From IMG/VR virus record IMGVR_UViG_3300044638_007692, positions 1-64,000 of that record: a DNA stretch of 64,000 bases. The stretch is one strand, 5' to 3'. The stretch comes from a virus. Below, one piece after another: positions 26,603 through 35,541 of this stretch. The notes beneath the pieces were generated by a model. It was not told where the DNA came from and made no database searches. It saw only the letters and a program-made list of their open reading frames with translations. The translations under genes and the position numbers were made by a program. Every line of letters begins with the position of its first letter. Position 1 is the first letter of the stretch.

Positions 26603-27075
26603 TAGAATATCTTGCACAATATAACGGTGAAGACCGTCCGTATATCTGTAAAAAATTTACTGCATCTTCTTCTGAAGAAGTTCATACAGCTATCAACATA
26701 AATAACACTCAAGAAAGAGATGAACTTTCTGCAGAATTAATATACAACCACATGGATAATGTTGTTCAGTATATAACTGATGTTTCAAAAAATATAGAGC
26801 TTATTCAATTAAATGAAAATCCTGGTTTTGAGCCTTGGCCTATGCGCGGATGGGCAGAAATTGAATGGGCCAAAGAAGAATGCATTTTGTGGTGGTCTTA
26901 TATCTATTTTAAAGACAACCCTGCAGGAGCTACGGATATTGTAGTACCAATAGAAGAGCTTACTATTGAGCATACACATGATGAAGATTTACATACAGAA
27001 CAAGCTCAAGAAACATCTGATCTGTTGACATCTCTACAAGAGCAACAAAACTCTGGAGGGGGGACACAGCCATAA
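26599..27075 (+). CDS. Hypothetical acidic protein following the S74 fibre
   Basis: A 158-residue acidic protein whose ATG overlaps the previous stop by four bases (ATGA), so it is probably translationally coupled to the S74 fibre. The middle has Trp-rich sequence (EPWPMRGWAEIEWAKEECILWW), and the C-terminus is a Glu/Gln/His-rich tail. I recognise no family. The tight coupling suggests a partner or assembly factor of the fibre, but this is inference. Confidence 0.7.
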   Translation: MIEYLAQYNGEDRPYICKKFTASSSEEVHTAININNTQERDELSAELIYNHMDNVVQYITDVSKNIELIQLNENPGFEPWPMRGWAEIEWAKEECILWWSYIYFKDNPAGATDIVVPIEELTIEHTHDEDLHTEQAQETSDLLTSLQEQQNSGGGTQP

Positions 27076-27545
27076 TGTATGAAGTAAAGGACGGTTCTCG
27101 TACCCTCCAATTTAGTGGTCGTCTTCTAGGCGATTCATCTTCATGGCGTCGCGGCTCCACGCGATGGATTGAGTTTAAGCTTTACAAGACTGAAAATGGT
27201 TCTTACATTCTTTCGAGAGTTGGAGTTTCTTTAGTTTTTCATGGAGCAGCTTGTCCTCTTGTAAAGAGATACGGGCTAGTTGAAGCTCCTTCAGATGAGC
27301 TAAAACCAGACTCCTTGCCATGCGAGGAGTGCTATCCAAGTAAAAACCTTCCTATCATTTTCCCTGAAAAAGACCGAACATGGGCTCAAGTTTCTGAAGA
27401 CCCAGAACCTGTGCTAGATGCTCTTTACAAATATGATGCTGGTGGGGCAAGATATCTAACTCACGTAGCCCAGCGGCTTTTGGAACAAGCAGCAAAGTAT
27501 GATGAAAAGATAGAATCAATCTATAGAATAGAGATGATTCCTTAG
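27075..27545 (+). CDS. Conserved hypothetical protein with a Cys cluster
   Basis: A 156-residue protein overlapping the previous gene by one base. It opens with MYEVKDGSRTLQFSGRLLGDSSS and WIEFKLYKTENGSYILSRVGVS, a pattern I have seen in conserved actinophage proteins of unknown function at this boundary between tail and replication genes. A possible metal site is formed by Cys in AACPLVKRYG and in LPCEECYPS (CxxC). The C-terminal third is helical (ARYLTHVAQRLLEQAAKYDEKIE). Function unknown; not a structural signature I can name. Confidence 0.72.
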   Translation: MYEVKDGSRTLQFSGRLLGDSSSWRRGSTRWIEFKLYKTENGSYILSRVGVSLVFHGAACPLVKRYGLVEAPSDELKPDSLPCEECYPSKNLPIIFPEKDRTWAQVSEDPEPVLDALYKYDAGGARYLTHVAQRLLEQAAKYDEKIESIYRIEMIP

Positions 27546-27559
27546 AAGAAAGATTGTAA

Positions 27560-29386
27560 GTGACTGAGAGACGAGATTTAACAGGAGTTCAGCTACATCT
27601 AGTTGACTCTGTAGAAAAAGCGCAAGCTTTTCTTCATTGGTTGGGTGAACGACGTCCATACAATGCTATAGCGATTGACACTGAAACTGGAGAACGTCCA
27701 GGTGGTCAACGTAAAGATGCATTGTCTCCTTGGCATGGTGATTTACGTCTTGTCCAAGTTGGTGACGGAATGACTGGCTGGTCTATTCCATGGGAAGAGT
27801 GGAATGGCGTTTTCTATGAAGCAATGAATCGTTTTGACGGTCCTATTGTTTGTCACAACGTTGCGTTTGAAGCTCGCTGGTTTGAAATTAAATCTCGCTG
27901 GCGTATTCCATGGGACCGTGCACATGACACAATGATTATGGCTCACATTGTTGACCCTCTTGGTGTCGGTGGTCTAAAAGAACTTTCTGCTCAACATATA
28001 GACCCATACGCTGCGCATCTTCAATCAAAACTTGATGAAGAACTTTCTGCTAATGGTTGGACTTGGGGAACTGTTCCAATTTCTTTTGAACCATTCTGGT
28101 CTTACGGTGCTCTCGATACAGTACTAACAATGCGTTTGTGGGAGATGTACTGGGAAAAGTGTGGCCCTAATGGTCCATACAATCGAGCTTACGAATTAGA
28201 GATGGGCGCACGAAAAGTCGTTACTCGTATGGAAATTAACGGCGCTCGCGTTGATGTCGATTACTCAAAGAAAAAGTATGAAGAACTTCTTGACTACACA
28301 GAGAAGACAAAACTTTGGGCATTCAATCGTTATGGTGGCTCGATAACAAGTAATCAACAGCTTGTCAGAATGTTGGAAGAACTTGGTGGAGAAATTACAG
28401 AGTTCACCGCTTCTGGTCAAAAGTCTGCTGCAAGAGACCAACTAGAAAAACTTGCTATTGAAGGCAACCAAGAAGTTAAAGAGTTAGCAGACATAGTTCT
28501 TCAAGTTAGAAAAGCAGAAAAACTAGCAAGCACTTACTTTTTAAACTTTATCAATATGAACATAGATGGAGTTCTTCACCCATCTATCAAAACAGTAGCT
28601 GCTAGAACTTCTCGTATGTCAATTACAGACCCAGCATTGCAGACTCTGCCTAAAGGTGATGCAACTGTGCGTCGAGCCTTCATCCCTAAAGACCCTGACC
28701 ATGTGATTATTACATCTGACTTGGATCAGGTCGAGTTCCGTATGTTCTCGTCTTTGTCAGGGGATGAAAACCTAATCAATCTATTTAACATGGCAGATGC
28801 AACTGGTTCTGATCCATTTACTGAGATTGGTCGTCAGGTTTATCAAGACCCAACTATGCAAAAGTCTGACAAGCGTCGTAACCTCATTAAGGGTGTTGTC
28901 TACGGACGACTCTATGGTGCAGGTGTTGCTAAGCAAGCTTTAACTGCTGGTGTTCCAGAACCTCAAATGCGAGCTGTGTCTGATTCATTCGACGTTAACT
29001 ATCCAGGTATGGCTGCTTTTCAAAAACATATCGACAGCATTGGTCAAGAAAGACTTCGCACTGAAGGGCAAGGATATGTTCACACTTGGACTGGACGTCG
29101 AATCCCTTGTGACGAAGAGCGTACATACACGCTAGTCAATTATTTGATTCAAGGTGGTGCTGCTGAAGTGTTTAAGTCAAATCTTTTAAAGCTAGACCAA
29201 GCAGATTTGACTGACTACTTAATTGTTCCAGTACATGACGAAATTGTTCTTCAAGCCCCTCGTGAAGAGGCTGAAGAAATTAAAAAAGTTGTTCGTGAAT
29301 GTATGACTACCAGAGAAGGTTGGGCTGTTCCATTAACGGCTGATGTTGAAGGACCACTCGAGAACTGGGGGCAAAAGTACGAATGA
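27560..29386 (+). CDS. Family A DNA polymerase with 3'-5' exonuclease domain
   Basis: A 608-residue replicative polymerase starting at GTG 27560. The exonuclease domain has Exo I (D40, E42 in AIDTETGE), Exo II (HNVAFEARW, with N100 and E104 where Pol I has Asp) and Exo III (Y182xxxD186). The polymerase domain has motif A (D387LDQVEFR394), motif B (R440 to Y452, with catalytic K444) and motif C (VHDE, D560 and E561). The residue equivalent to Phe 762 of E. coli Pol I is Tyr 448; in phages, Tyr or Phe here is linked to virulent life styles and Leu to temperate ones. No 5' nuclease domain is present, as usual for phage enzymes. It heads the replication block and overlaps the resolvase gene by four bases. 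Confidence 0.96.
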   Translation: MTERRDLTGVQLHLVDSVEKAQAFLHWLGERRPYNAIAIDTETGERPGGQRKDALSPWHGDLRLVQVGDGMTGWSIPWEEWNGVFYEAMNRFDGPIVCHNVAFEARWFEIKSRWRIPWDRAHDTMIMAHIVDPLGVGGLKELSAQHIDPYAAHLQSKLDEELSANGWTWGTVPISFEPFWSYGALDTVLTMRLWEMYWEKCGPNGPYNRAYELEMGARKVVTRMEINGARVDVDYSKKKYEELLDYTEKTKLWAFNRYGGSITSNQQLVRMLEELGGEITEFTASGQKSAARDQLEKLAIEGNQEVKELADIVLQVRKAEKLASTYFLNFINMNIDGVLHPSIKTVAARTSRMSITDPALQTLPKGDATVRRAFIPKDPDHVIITSDLDQVEFRMFSSLSGDENLINLFNMADATGSDPFTEIGRQVYQDPTMQKSDKRRNLIKGVVYGRLYGAGVAKQALTAGVPEPQMRAVSDSFDVNYPGMAAFQKHIDSIGQERLRTEGQGYVHTWTGRRIPCDEERTYTLVNYLIQGGAAEVFKSNLLKLDQADLTDYLIVPVHDEIVLQAPREEAEEIKKVVRECMTTREGWAVPLTADVEGPLENWGQKYE

Positions 29387-29868
29387 ACTCTAACTATGCA
29401 ATTTTGGCAGTAGACCCAGGTAAAGCCACGGGTATAGCTCTTATTACATGGAGCGGAGGGGCTGATGACTTTCCAGTTAAAGTTTATTCAATGGAATCTC
29501 AGCCTGAAGACTTTGCTTCTGACGTAAGAGCAGTGATGGCCCAATATAAAAACTCGCCCTCATTCAAAGTTGTGTGTGAGCGTTTTATTATAAATGCAGC
29601 CACTGTTCGAAATTCTCAGGCTCCATACTCTCTAGAGCAAATAGGAGTCTTGAAACATCTATGTAGGGAAGATGGTTATTCGCCAGAAAACATATGGATG
29701 CAAAACCCAGTAGACGCAAAGAACATGTTCCCAAATGATGCTCTAAAAAAGGTTGGAACTTGGCACGTGGGTGGGGAAGGTCATGCTAATGATGCAATAC
29801 GACACGCCCTACTAGCTCTAGCCAAGCAAGGATGGGTACCTCGTGTACTCTTAGACAAAGAAAAATAA
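29383..29868 (+). CDS. RuvC-like Holliday junction resolvase
   Basis: A 161-residue protein overlapping the polymerase by four bases (ATGA). It has the RNase H-fold resolvase signature: an N-terminal strand with D11 in AVDPGKATG, a second acidic residue E66 in VVCERF, and a C-terminal GHANDAIRHALL helix with D137. These fit the three or four acidic residues that bind metal ions in RuvC. It probably cuts branched DNA during replication, recombination or packaging. The length matches small phage RuvC-like enzymes. Confidence 0.85.
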   Translation: MNSNYAILAVDPGKATGIALITWSGGADDFPVKVYSMESQPEDFASDVRAVMAQYKNSPSFKVVCERFIINAATVRNSQAPYSLEQIGVLKHLCREDGYSPENIWMQNPVDAKNMFPNDALKKVGTWHVGGEGHANDAIRHALLALAKQGWVPRVLLDKEK

Positions 29869-29908
29869 CTATCAAGAATTTTAAAGTTTTTTAATTTTTC
29901 GTGATAGT
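29868..29908 (+). promoter_or_regulatory. AT-rich inverted repeat before the helicase gene
   Basis: The 68-base gap holds ACTATCA at 29868-29874 and TGATAGT at 29902-29908, perfect 7-base arms around an AT-rich centre. TTGACA occurs at 29913-29918, but no good -10 lies at the right distance before ATG 29937. It could be a regulatory hairpin or an operator of a downstream promoter; evidence is weak. Confidence 0.3.
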
Positions 29909-29936
29909 ATGTTTGACATAGTGACAGGAAGTAAAA

Positions 29937-31736
29937 ATGCCAGTATTTGTGGATTTAGACGCTGAAAAATCCAACATAGTCATTCAAGCTGAGTGGCGAT
30001 TTAAAGACCTTTGTAAGTCTATTCCAGGCTCTAAATGGTCTACAGAAGACCAGCTATGGAGACTGCCTTTAAGCTGGTCCAGTTGCCTTGCTTTGCGCTC
30101 CACCTTCCTCCATGACCTTCAAATAGGTCCAGCCCTTAATGATTGGGCAACCAATGAATTAAATACCCGTATTTCGCCTTCTATGGCCCTTAGAGAGGTT
30201 TTAGAGGCGGAAGGGGATGAAGACCTATTCCCACACCAAAGAGCGGGCGTACAGTTCCTCAGCACCGCTAAGCGTGCCCTGCTCGCTGACGAGCCAGGTT
30301 TAGGTAAAACGGCTCAGGCAATCAGAGCCTTGAAAAAACTACAAAACGACGGTGAGCAGGTCTTTCCAGCACTAATCGTTTGCCCTAACACCCTAAAAAA
30401 GAACTGGGCGAGAGAGTTTGAAAAATGGTGGCCTGAAGTCACCACTCAAGTTGTCAAAGGAACAGCAGTACAACGCAAAAAACAATTCGATGCTCAAGCC
30501 GATGTTTATGTTCTCAATTGGGAGGCTTTAAGAGGCCACTCAAGACTTGCTCCTTATGGCTCTGTGGCTTTGACTCGCTGCTCCGATTGTGGAGGTCACG
30601 ACGAGTCTGTTAGTGCTAACCGCTGCGAAGTGCATCAGCGTGAGTTGAACGCTATTGATTTTAAAGCTGTAATTGCAGATGAGATTCACCGCTCTAAGGA
30701 GCCAAAGTCAAAGCAGACTCGAGCTCTATGGGCTGCAACTGGCGATGCTCAAATTAAGTTTGCTTTAACTGGTACACCGATTGCAAAAGATGTAGTCGAC
30801 CTATGGGCAATCCTTCACTGGTTGTCACCAAAAGACTGGCCTAGCAAAACTCGTTGGATTGAGCGAATGGTAGACACCATGTTAAATGCATTTGGTGGAA
30901 TGCTTGTTATCGGAGTAAAGCCTCACATGCAAGCAGAATTCGACAAAGCTGTTCAACCTGTTATGCGACGAATGTTGAAGTCTGTTGTGCTCCCTTGGTT
31001 GCCAGAGGTAATCAACGAACGTCGTGACATTGAAATGTCTCCTAAGCAGAAGAAGGCTTATGAGCAAATGCGTGACACCATGATTGCAGAGTTAGAAAAC
31101 GGTTCTGCTCTCACTGCTCCAAGTATTTTGACGCAGACTTTAAGACTTCTGCAGTTTGCAAGTTCTTCTGCTGTTCTTGAGACAAATGAGCAAACAGGAG
31201 AAATAGCTGTATATCTGACTGAACCTTCTTGCAAAGTTGATGCACTCATGGACGATATTGAAAGCGGAGACTTTGGTGATGATTCAGTGGCAGTTTGCGC
31301 TGTGTCTCGGCAATTAATTGATTTAGTAAGTGCCGAGATGACAAAGAAGAGCATCCCTCACGGGCTTATTACAGGTGCTCAAACAGAAGATGAACGTCAG
31401 AAAGCCATCGATGATTTCCAATCTGGAAAAACTAAATGGATTCTATTTACTGCTCAGGCGGGTGGTGTTGGTGTAACTCTTACTGCTGCTCGCCGTTTGA
31501 TTATGCTTCAACGCCCTTGGTCGCTAGTTGACCACAAGCAAGCCCTTGATAGAGTTCACAGAATTGGTTCCGAAATTCATGACTCAGTAATCATCACTGA
31601 TTACGTGACTGAAGGAACTATAGAAGAACGTGTTATCGATGTTCTCGAGAAAAAAGCTCAGAACTTTGAAGACATCGTTCAAGACCAAACACAACTACTA
31701 AAACTACTTAAAGACGATAAGGCAGGGTTACTATGA
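29937..31736 (+). CDS. SNF2-family helicase
   Basis: A 599-residue superfamily 2 ATPase with ACAGGAAG upstream of its ATG. Motif I is DEPGLGKT (118-125), motif II is DEIH (248-251, instead of DEAH), motif III is LTGTP (277-281), and motif VI is QALDRVHRIG (about 535-544), typical of Swi2/Snf2-type phage helicases. Between motifs Ia and II is a likely zinc-binding insert with Cys 215, Cys 218, Cys 230 and His 233. A short N-terminal domain (1-90) precedes the first motif, like HARP-related modules. It probably remodels forks or displaces proteins during phage DNA replication or recombination. It is translated together with the nuclease gene (four-base overlap). Confidence 0.93.
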   Translation: MPVFVDLDAEKSNIVIQAEWRFKDLCKSIPGSKWSTEDQLWRLPLSWSSCLALRSTFLHDLQIGPALNDWATNELNTRISPSMALREVLEAEGDEDLFPHQRAGVQFLSTAKRALLADEPGLGKTAQAIRALKKLQNDGEQVFPALIVCPNTLKKNWAREFEKWWPEVTTQVVKGTAVQRKKQFDAQADVYVLNWEALRGHSRLAPYGSVALTRCSDCGGHDESVSANRCEVHQRELNAIDFKAVIADEIHRSKEPKSKQTRALWAATGDAQIKFALTGTPIAKDVVDLWAILHWLSPKDWPSKTRWIERMVDTMLNAFGGMLVIGVKPHMQAEFDKAVQPVMRRMLKSVVLPWLPEVINERRDIEMSPKQKKAYEQMRDTMIAELENGSALTAPSILTQTLRLLQFASSSAVLETNEQTGEIAVYLTEPSCKVDALMDDIESGDFGDDSVAVCAVSRQLIDLVSAEMTKKSIPHGLITGAQTEDERQKAIDDFQSGKTKWILFTAQAGGVGVTLTAARRLIMLQRPWSLVDHKQALDRVHRIGSEIHDSVIITDYVTEGTIEERVIDVLEKKAQNFEDIVQDQTQLLKLLKDDKAGLL

Positions 31737-32662
31737 GCGAAGTAGTCAGAATCTCCAACAGCGAGATTCAAACATTTAAAGATTGCCGTCGCAAGTGGTG
31801 GCTTACTTACTATAGAAGATTGCAACCAAAGTATAGAGACTCTACTGGTGCACTCGTACTTGGTACAAGAATTCACGCTGCGCTAGATGACTACTACGCA
31901 AACGGAACACCGCTTCTAGAATCACACTCAAAACTTTTAAACGCAGAAAAGCAAGTACTTCTTGCAGAGTTCAAAGACGTCTCCGAGTTGGAAAAAGAGG
32001 GAGAACTTGGACACATCATGCTTGAAGGCTACTTGCAATGGGTAGAAGAAAATGGCATTGATGCCGAACTTGAAATGATTTCTACAGAAGAAGTTATTAC
32101 CGCACCGCTTTTCAATGGAGAAGTTGAACTCACTGGAAAGCTTGATATGCGTGTGCGTCGCAAGGGTGATGGTGTTCGTATGTTCCGTGACTTTAAAACA
32201 GTTGGCGGTTCATTGAGCGAATTTGCAAACCTTGCACCAATGAATGAACAGATTTTGACATACATGCTCTTGGAATCCACCAAGAAGGATGAGTCAGAAC
32301 GCTCAGACGGAGGCATCTTCACAATGTTGAAGAAGGTACGACGTTCTGCAGCGGCACGTCCGCCGTTCTACGACCAAATCGAAGTACGGCACAACATCTT
32401 CACCCTACGCTCCTTCTGGGACCGTCTGCACGGCACTATTGCCGACATGATGCGTGTTAGAACAGCATTGGATGAAGGTGAGAACCCAGCTTTCCATGCG
32501 TATCCACGCCCTTCGCGTGACTGCAAATGGAAGTGCCCATTCTTCACTGTTTGCACACTTGTTGATGATGGCAGTGCCGCAGAACAAGCAATCAGTGATA
32601 ACTTCGTAGTAGCAGATCCATATGCTTACTATGGTCAAGAAGAAACTAAAGGAAACGAGTGA
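31733..32662 (+). CDS. PD-(D/E)XK nuclease, Cas4/RecB-like, with Fe-S cluster
   Basis: A 309-residue protein, ATG overlapping the helicase stop. Its order of motifs is that of Cas4/AddB-like exonucleases: Cys 18 in the first helix, GTRIHAALD, GKLDMR with D138, the RDFKTV core with D153 and K155, a QILTYML helix, and three clustered Cys near the end (C264, C268, C274, in CKWKCPFFTVC). The four Cys fit a [4Fe-4S] cluster that clamps the nuclease domain. It probably resects DNA ends and works with the Sak4-like ATPase and SSB-like protein encoded next. No CRISPR array is present, so a Cas4 role is not suggested. Confidence 0.9.
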   Translation: MSEVVRISNSEIQTFKDCRRKWWLTYYRRLQPKYRDSTGALVLGTRIHAALDDYYANGTPLLESHSKLLNAEKQVLLAEFKDVSELEKEGELGHIMLEGYLQWVEENGIDAELEMISTEEVITAPLFNGEVELTGKLDMRVRRKGDGVRMFRDFKTVGGSLSEFANLAPMNEQILTYMLLESTKKDESERSDGGIFTMLKKVRRSAAARPPFYDQIEVRHNIFTLRSFWDRLHGTIADMMRVRTALDEGENPAFHAYPRPSRDCKWKCPFFTVCTLVDDGSAAEQAISDNFVVADPYAYYGQEETKGNE

Positions 32663-32665
32663 CGC

Positions 32666-33454
32666 ATGAGTGAAATCCAACGGTCCCTGACCGTAATGGT
32701 TTACGGAGAATCAAAAGTTGGTAAATCAACTTTCGCCGTAACCGCACCATACCCACGACTCATGCTTGACGTTGAAGGCGGTCATAGATTCTTGCCTATC
32801 GTCGTTAAGTACTGGGACCCACTGCGAGAGGAACCACCTGTAGCAGATGGAACTTGGGATACCTGCGTAGTCACAGTACGTGATTACGACACGGTGATTA
32901 AAACATATCAATGGTTGCAACTTGGTAAGCACCAATTTAAATCATTGATTATTGACTCTATATCAGAGTTACAAGTTAAGTGCATGGACAGCATCGCTGG
33001 AAACGAGCAGATGAAGATGCAACAGTGGGGCGAACTACTTCGCCACATGGGTGGCCTTCTCCGCGACCTCCGCGACCTAACGATGCACCCAACTAACCCA
33101 CTCGAGGCTGTTGTTCTTACAGCAATGTCTCGTGTTACTCAGGATGGAAAGCACAGACCTTACCTACAAGGTCAGCTTGCTATTCAAGCGCCATATTTCT
33201 ACGACATTCTTGGTGCTTTGACTATCGAGTCTTTCCCCAACCCTGACCCGCTTTCACCTCCTTACAAGGTTCGTCGTATGTACGTCGAACGCACAAATGA
33301 GTATGAAGCAGGAGAACGAGTTCAAGGCCGATTGGGCTCGATTGTCGAACAAGACAAGCTATCTATTGATGTCATGCTCGACACTATCTTCGGACCAAAA
33401 CAAGTACCACAAGCACAACAAACCACCACTACTAAGAAAGAAGCAAACGCATGA
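32666..33454 (+). CDS. Sak4-like RecA-fold ATPase (recombinase)
   Basis: A 262-residue ATPase of the phage AAA_24/Sak4 type. Walker A is GESKVGKS (14-21) and Walker B ends in D97 (SLIIDSISEL). The RecA-like core continues with VVLTAMSRV and a beta-rich end, then a Gln/Thr/Lys-rich tail. Sak4 proteins promote single-strand annealing and are usually stimulated by the phage SSB, which is the next gene and overlaps it by four bases. The order nuclease, ATPase, SSB is a typical actinophage recombination cassette. Confidence 0.88.
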   Translation: MSEIQRSLTVMVYGESKVGKSTFAVTAPYPRLMLDVEGGHRFLPIVVKYWDPLREEPPVADGTWDTCVVTVRDYDTVIKTYQWLQLGKHQFKSLIIDSISELQVKCMDSIAGNEQMKMQQWGELLRHMGGLLRDLRDLTMHPTNPLEAVVLTAMSRVTQDGKHRPYLQGQLAIQAPYFYDILGALTIESFPNPDPLSPPYKVRRMYVERTNEYEAGERVQGRLGSIVEQDKLSIDVMLDTIFGPKQVPQAQQTTTTKKEANA

Positions 33455-33984
33455 GTACTCTCAATTGGGCAGACCTCATTAAAAATGCAGGTGAATCTGC
33501 ATCTTATGAGCCACTACCAGATGGCGACTACGACTTGAATGTTGTAGAAGCTGTTGCAAAGGTAACGCAGTCTGGTAAGACAATGTTTTCACTCAAGGCA
33601 CAGGTTGAATCTGGTGCTTTCGCAAAGCGTCTTGTTTGGGACAACCTAACAATTTCGCCTGAAAACCCAACAGCTCTCGGAATCTTTTTCCGTAAGATGG
33701 GCGCACTAGGTCTTACAAAAGACTTTTTCGACCGTGCACCATCAAATGCACAAATTGAAGCAGCACTTCAGGGTCGACGCTTCCGTGCTCAGGTTGGTCA
33801 GAAGACTTATCAGGGTAACAAGAAGAACGAAATTAAGAACTACTACCCAGCGGCGGGTGGAGCAACTGCAGGAGCTGCAGTACCACCAGCACCAGCTGCA
33901 GCGGCACCAGCCCCTGCACCAGCCCCTGCACCAGCACCAGCACCAGCTGCTGCACCTGCGGCGGCACCAGCAGCACCGTTTTAA
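33451..33984 (+). CDS. Single-stranded DNA-binding-like protein with Ala-Pro tail
   Basis: A 177-residue protein. Residues 1-130 look like the phage DUF669/SSB-like OB-fold family: PDGDYDLNVVEAVAKVTQSG, then FSLKAQVESGAFAKRLVWDNL and RRFRAQVGQKTYQGNKKNEIKNYYP. The last 40 or so residues are almost only Ala and Pro (PAPAPAPA runs) and end in Ala-Pro-Phe. The final Phe resembles the protein-binding tip of bacterial SSB tails, which is Asp-rich and ends in Pro-Phe; here the acidic residues are missing. It is likely to coat ssDNA and serve the upstream ATPase. A strong hairpin follows the gene. Confidence 0.8.
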   Translation: MSTLNWADLIKNAGESASYEPLPDGDYDLNVVEAVAKVTQSGKTMFSLKAQVESGAFAKRLVWDNLTISPENPTALGIFFRKMGALGLTKDFFDRAPSNAQIEAALQGRRFRAQVGQKTYQGNKKNEIKNYYPAAGGATAGAAVPPAPAAAAPAPAPAPAPAPAPAAAPAAAPAAPF

Positions 33985-33999
33985 GGTGACATCTGTGTT

Positions 34000-34032
34000 A
34001 GAGCCGCCCAACGTTTAGCGTTGGGTGGCTCT
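34000..34032 (+). terminator. Strong terminator-like hairpin after the recombination genes
   Basis: A 14-bp stem (34000-34013 with 34019-34032, one G-U pair) and a 5-base loop follow the SSB-like stop by 15 bases. Only two T residues follow, so it would act as an actinobacterial-type terminator or as an mRNA 3' end stabiliser that closes the replication operon. Confidence 0.7.
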
Positions 34033-34055
34033 TCACATAAATGAAAAAGGACATT

Positions 34056-35069
34056 ATGAAAGTTTTAATTACTGGATGTACTGCACAGCAAGCGTCTAAA
34101 AAGCATGCAGAGAGAACTCCTACTTTTAGTAACTTATTAGGTCAAAATTTTAAAAATGCTGGCGTTGACGTTACTTTTGCCTCCCCTCAAATTAACTGGG
34201 AAAAGTCTTATCTAGAAAAGTTTGATTTGGTAATAGTTGGTATTGCCCCAACAACCAGCATCTCTGCTAACAAAATTTATCCTGCTTTTATAACAGCAAA
34301 TAAGTGTAAAGAAATAGGAAACCTATCTCTTTTAATTGATGCCCCAGAGAGTTTTAAAATTCCTCCGTCTCTAAATGCTTGGACCACCGAGGCGTCAACT
34401 TTTAAAAGTTTTTATGACAGAAGAAAAAGTTATTCTGATGTTGTAGACAATCCAGAGCTTAAAGCCGAGATTAAAAGTTTTGTTGAATATCTGAGTAATG
34501 AACCGTGGCCCACAACTTTTTACCCATCCTACCCATGGTCAACTGCAGACCTACTAACTAAATATCTTCCTAATCTTTCTGCAGAAAGCCTAGTAGGCGT
34601 AAGTGTGGATTCGTACATCCTTCTTCAGCCAGAAAAAACAAAAAACTACTACCTCAGTGACGAGTATTGGGTGTGCGATTCTTTTAATTCTTCTGGAAAA
34701 AGCTACGCTCAAATGCTGACAAAAAAGGTTGTCCCAATCAAACAAGACGTTTGGGAAGTTGAATCAGAGACTCTCACTCATATCCGTGGAGCAGTCGGAA
34801 CGATTGTACCTACCTATAGAAATAATGAATCTTGGTGGTCTCCTGCACTTGCTCAATCTCTATCTCAGGGGGTTCCTGTAGTTCACGATTGGAAAATCAC
34901 GGGGTATATGGGAGAAGAGTGGAGACATCTTGCAACAAGCGTAGAGCTTATGGACACGGTGGAACGGACAGAACTAGCGTTTAGTCAAAAACAATCATAT
35001 CTTGATCAACTTCCTAGCCAAGATGATATAAACGAAAAATTAACTAAAACACTAAAACAGTTAGCTTAA
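34056..35069 (+). CDS. Putative GT-B-like glycosyltransferase or related Rossmann protein
   Basis: I choose ATG 34056 over the in-frame ATG 34041 because AAAGGA lies just before it; the product is 337 residues. The N-terminal half has a Rossmann look (MKVLITGCTA, then FDLVIVGIAPTTSISANKIYPAF and LSLLIDAPE). The C-terminal half resembles the donor-binding half of GT-B enzymes: VGTIVPTYRNNESWWSP, LAQSLSQGVPVVHDW, and a final EEWRHLATSVELMDTVERTELAFSQ helix. No classic EX7E motif is clear, so the assignment is tentative. It lies outside the fibre operon, alone after the replication hairpin, and could modify phage DNA, virion or host glycans. Codon use is AT-richer than in the replication genes by eye. 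Confidence 0.5.
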   Translation: MKVLITGCTAQQASKKHAERTPTFSNLLGQNFKNAGVDVTFASPQINWEKSYLEKFDLVIVGIAPTTSISANKIYPAFITANKCKEIGNLSLLIDAPESFKIPPSLNAWTTEASTFKSFYDRRKSYSDVVDNPELKAEIKSFVEYLSNEPWPTTFYPSYPWSTADLLTKYLPNLSAESLVGVSVDSYILLQPEKTKNYYLSDEYWVCDSFNSSGKSYAQMLTKKVVPIKQDVWEVESETLTHIRGAVGTIVPTYRNNESWWSPALAQSLSQGVPVVHDWKITGYMGEEWRHLATSVELMDTVERTELAFSQKQSYLDQLPSQDDINEKLTKTLKQLA

Positions 35070-35118
35070 ACCTTTACTAAACAACTAAAAACTAATACAC
35101 TTTAAGAAAGGAGGTCAA

Positions 35119-35541
35119 ATGTCAAACTTAGACATGGATTGGGTTAAGTCCCAATTACAGGCAGCTAAGGTAAGAAAGCCAGTTGGCGATGCCACAATGA
35201 AATTAATTGAACTGATTGAGTCTTTAGACCTTACTCCTGAATTTAAAAATAAAGCAATTGATATGTTTGCTTCACTAGCAAAAGGTCACATTGTTGTTAA
35301 AGAAAATAAAAATGAAACTTGGATTCCAGTACAAGCAGGTTTCATTAAAGTAGCCGAACAAGTACGAGTCAAAGCTGATGCTTTTGATGGAGAACTTGGG
35401 CCGATTCACAACGGACGTCGAGGCGTTGTTGTGGGTGTTAGGTACGGAGACGTCATTATTAAAAGTAATGATGGTAAAGAACCTATTCTTGACGGGGCTC
35501 ACTACCCACCAGCTAAATTAGAGAAGCTGGTCTTGACATGA
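35119..35541 (+). CDS. Small protein with KOW/SH3-like C-terminus
   Basis: A 140-residue protein with a strong AAAGGAGGTC ribosome site. The N-terminal half is helical (MKLIELIESLDLTPEFKNKAIDMFASLAKG). The C-terminal half (about 85-137) has a small beta-barrel pattern with EQVRVKADAFDGELGPIHNGRRGVVVGVRYGDVII, like KOW or SH3 folds that bind nucleic acid or protein. No family I can name. It starts a run of four overlapping small genes. Confidence 0.7.
   Translation: MSNLDMDWVKSQLQAAKVRKPVGDATMKLIELIESLDLTPEFKNKAIDMFASLAKGHIVVKENKNETWIPVQAGFIKVAEQVRVKADAFDGELGPIHNGRRGVVVGVRYGDVIIKSNDGKEPILDGAHYPPAKLEKLVLT

Noticed and set aside
31733-32662. Cas4 in a phage CRISPR system
   Set aside because: Only the nuclease fold and Fe-S Cys match; there is no array or cas1/cas2, and the gene sits in a recombination cassette.
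33742-34011. Minus-strand frame rich in Cys and Trp
   Set aside because: It is the complement of the Ala-Pro codons of the SSB-like tail, not a metal-binding protein.
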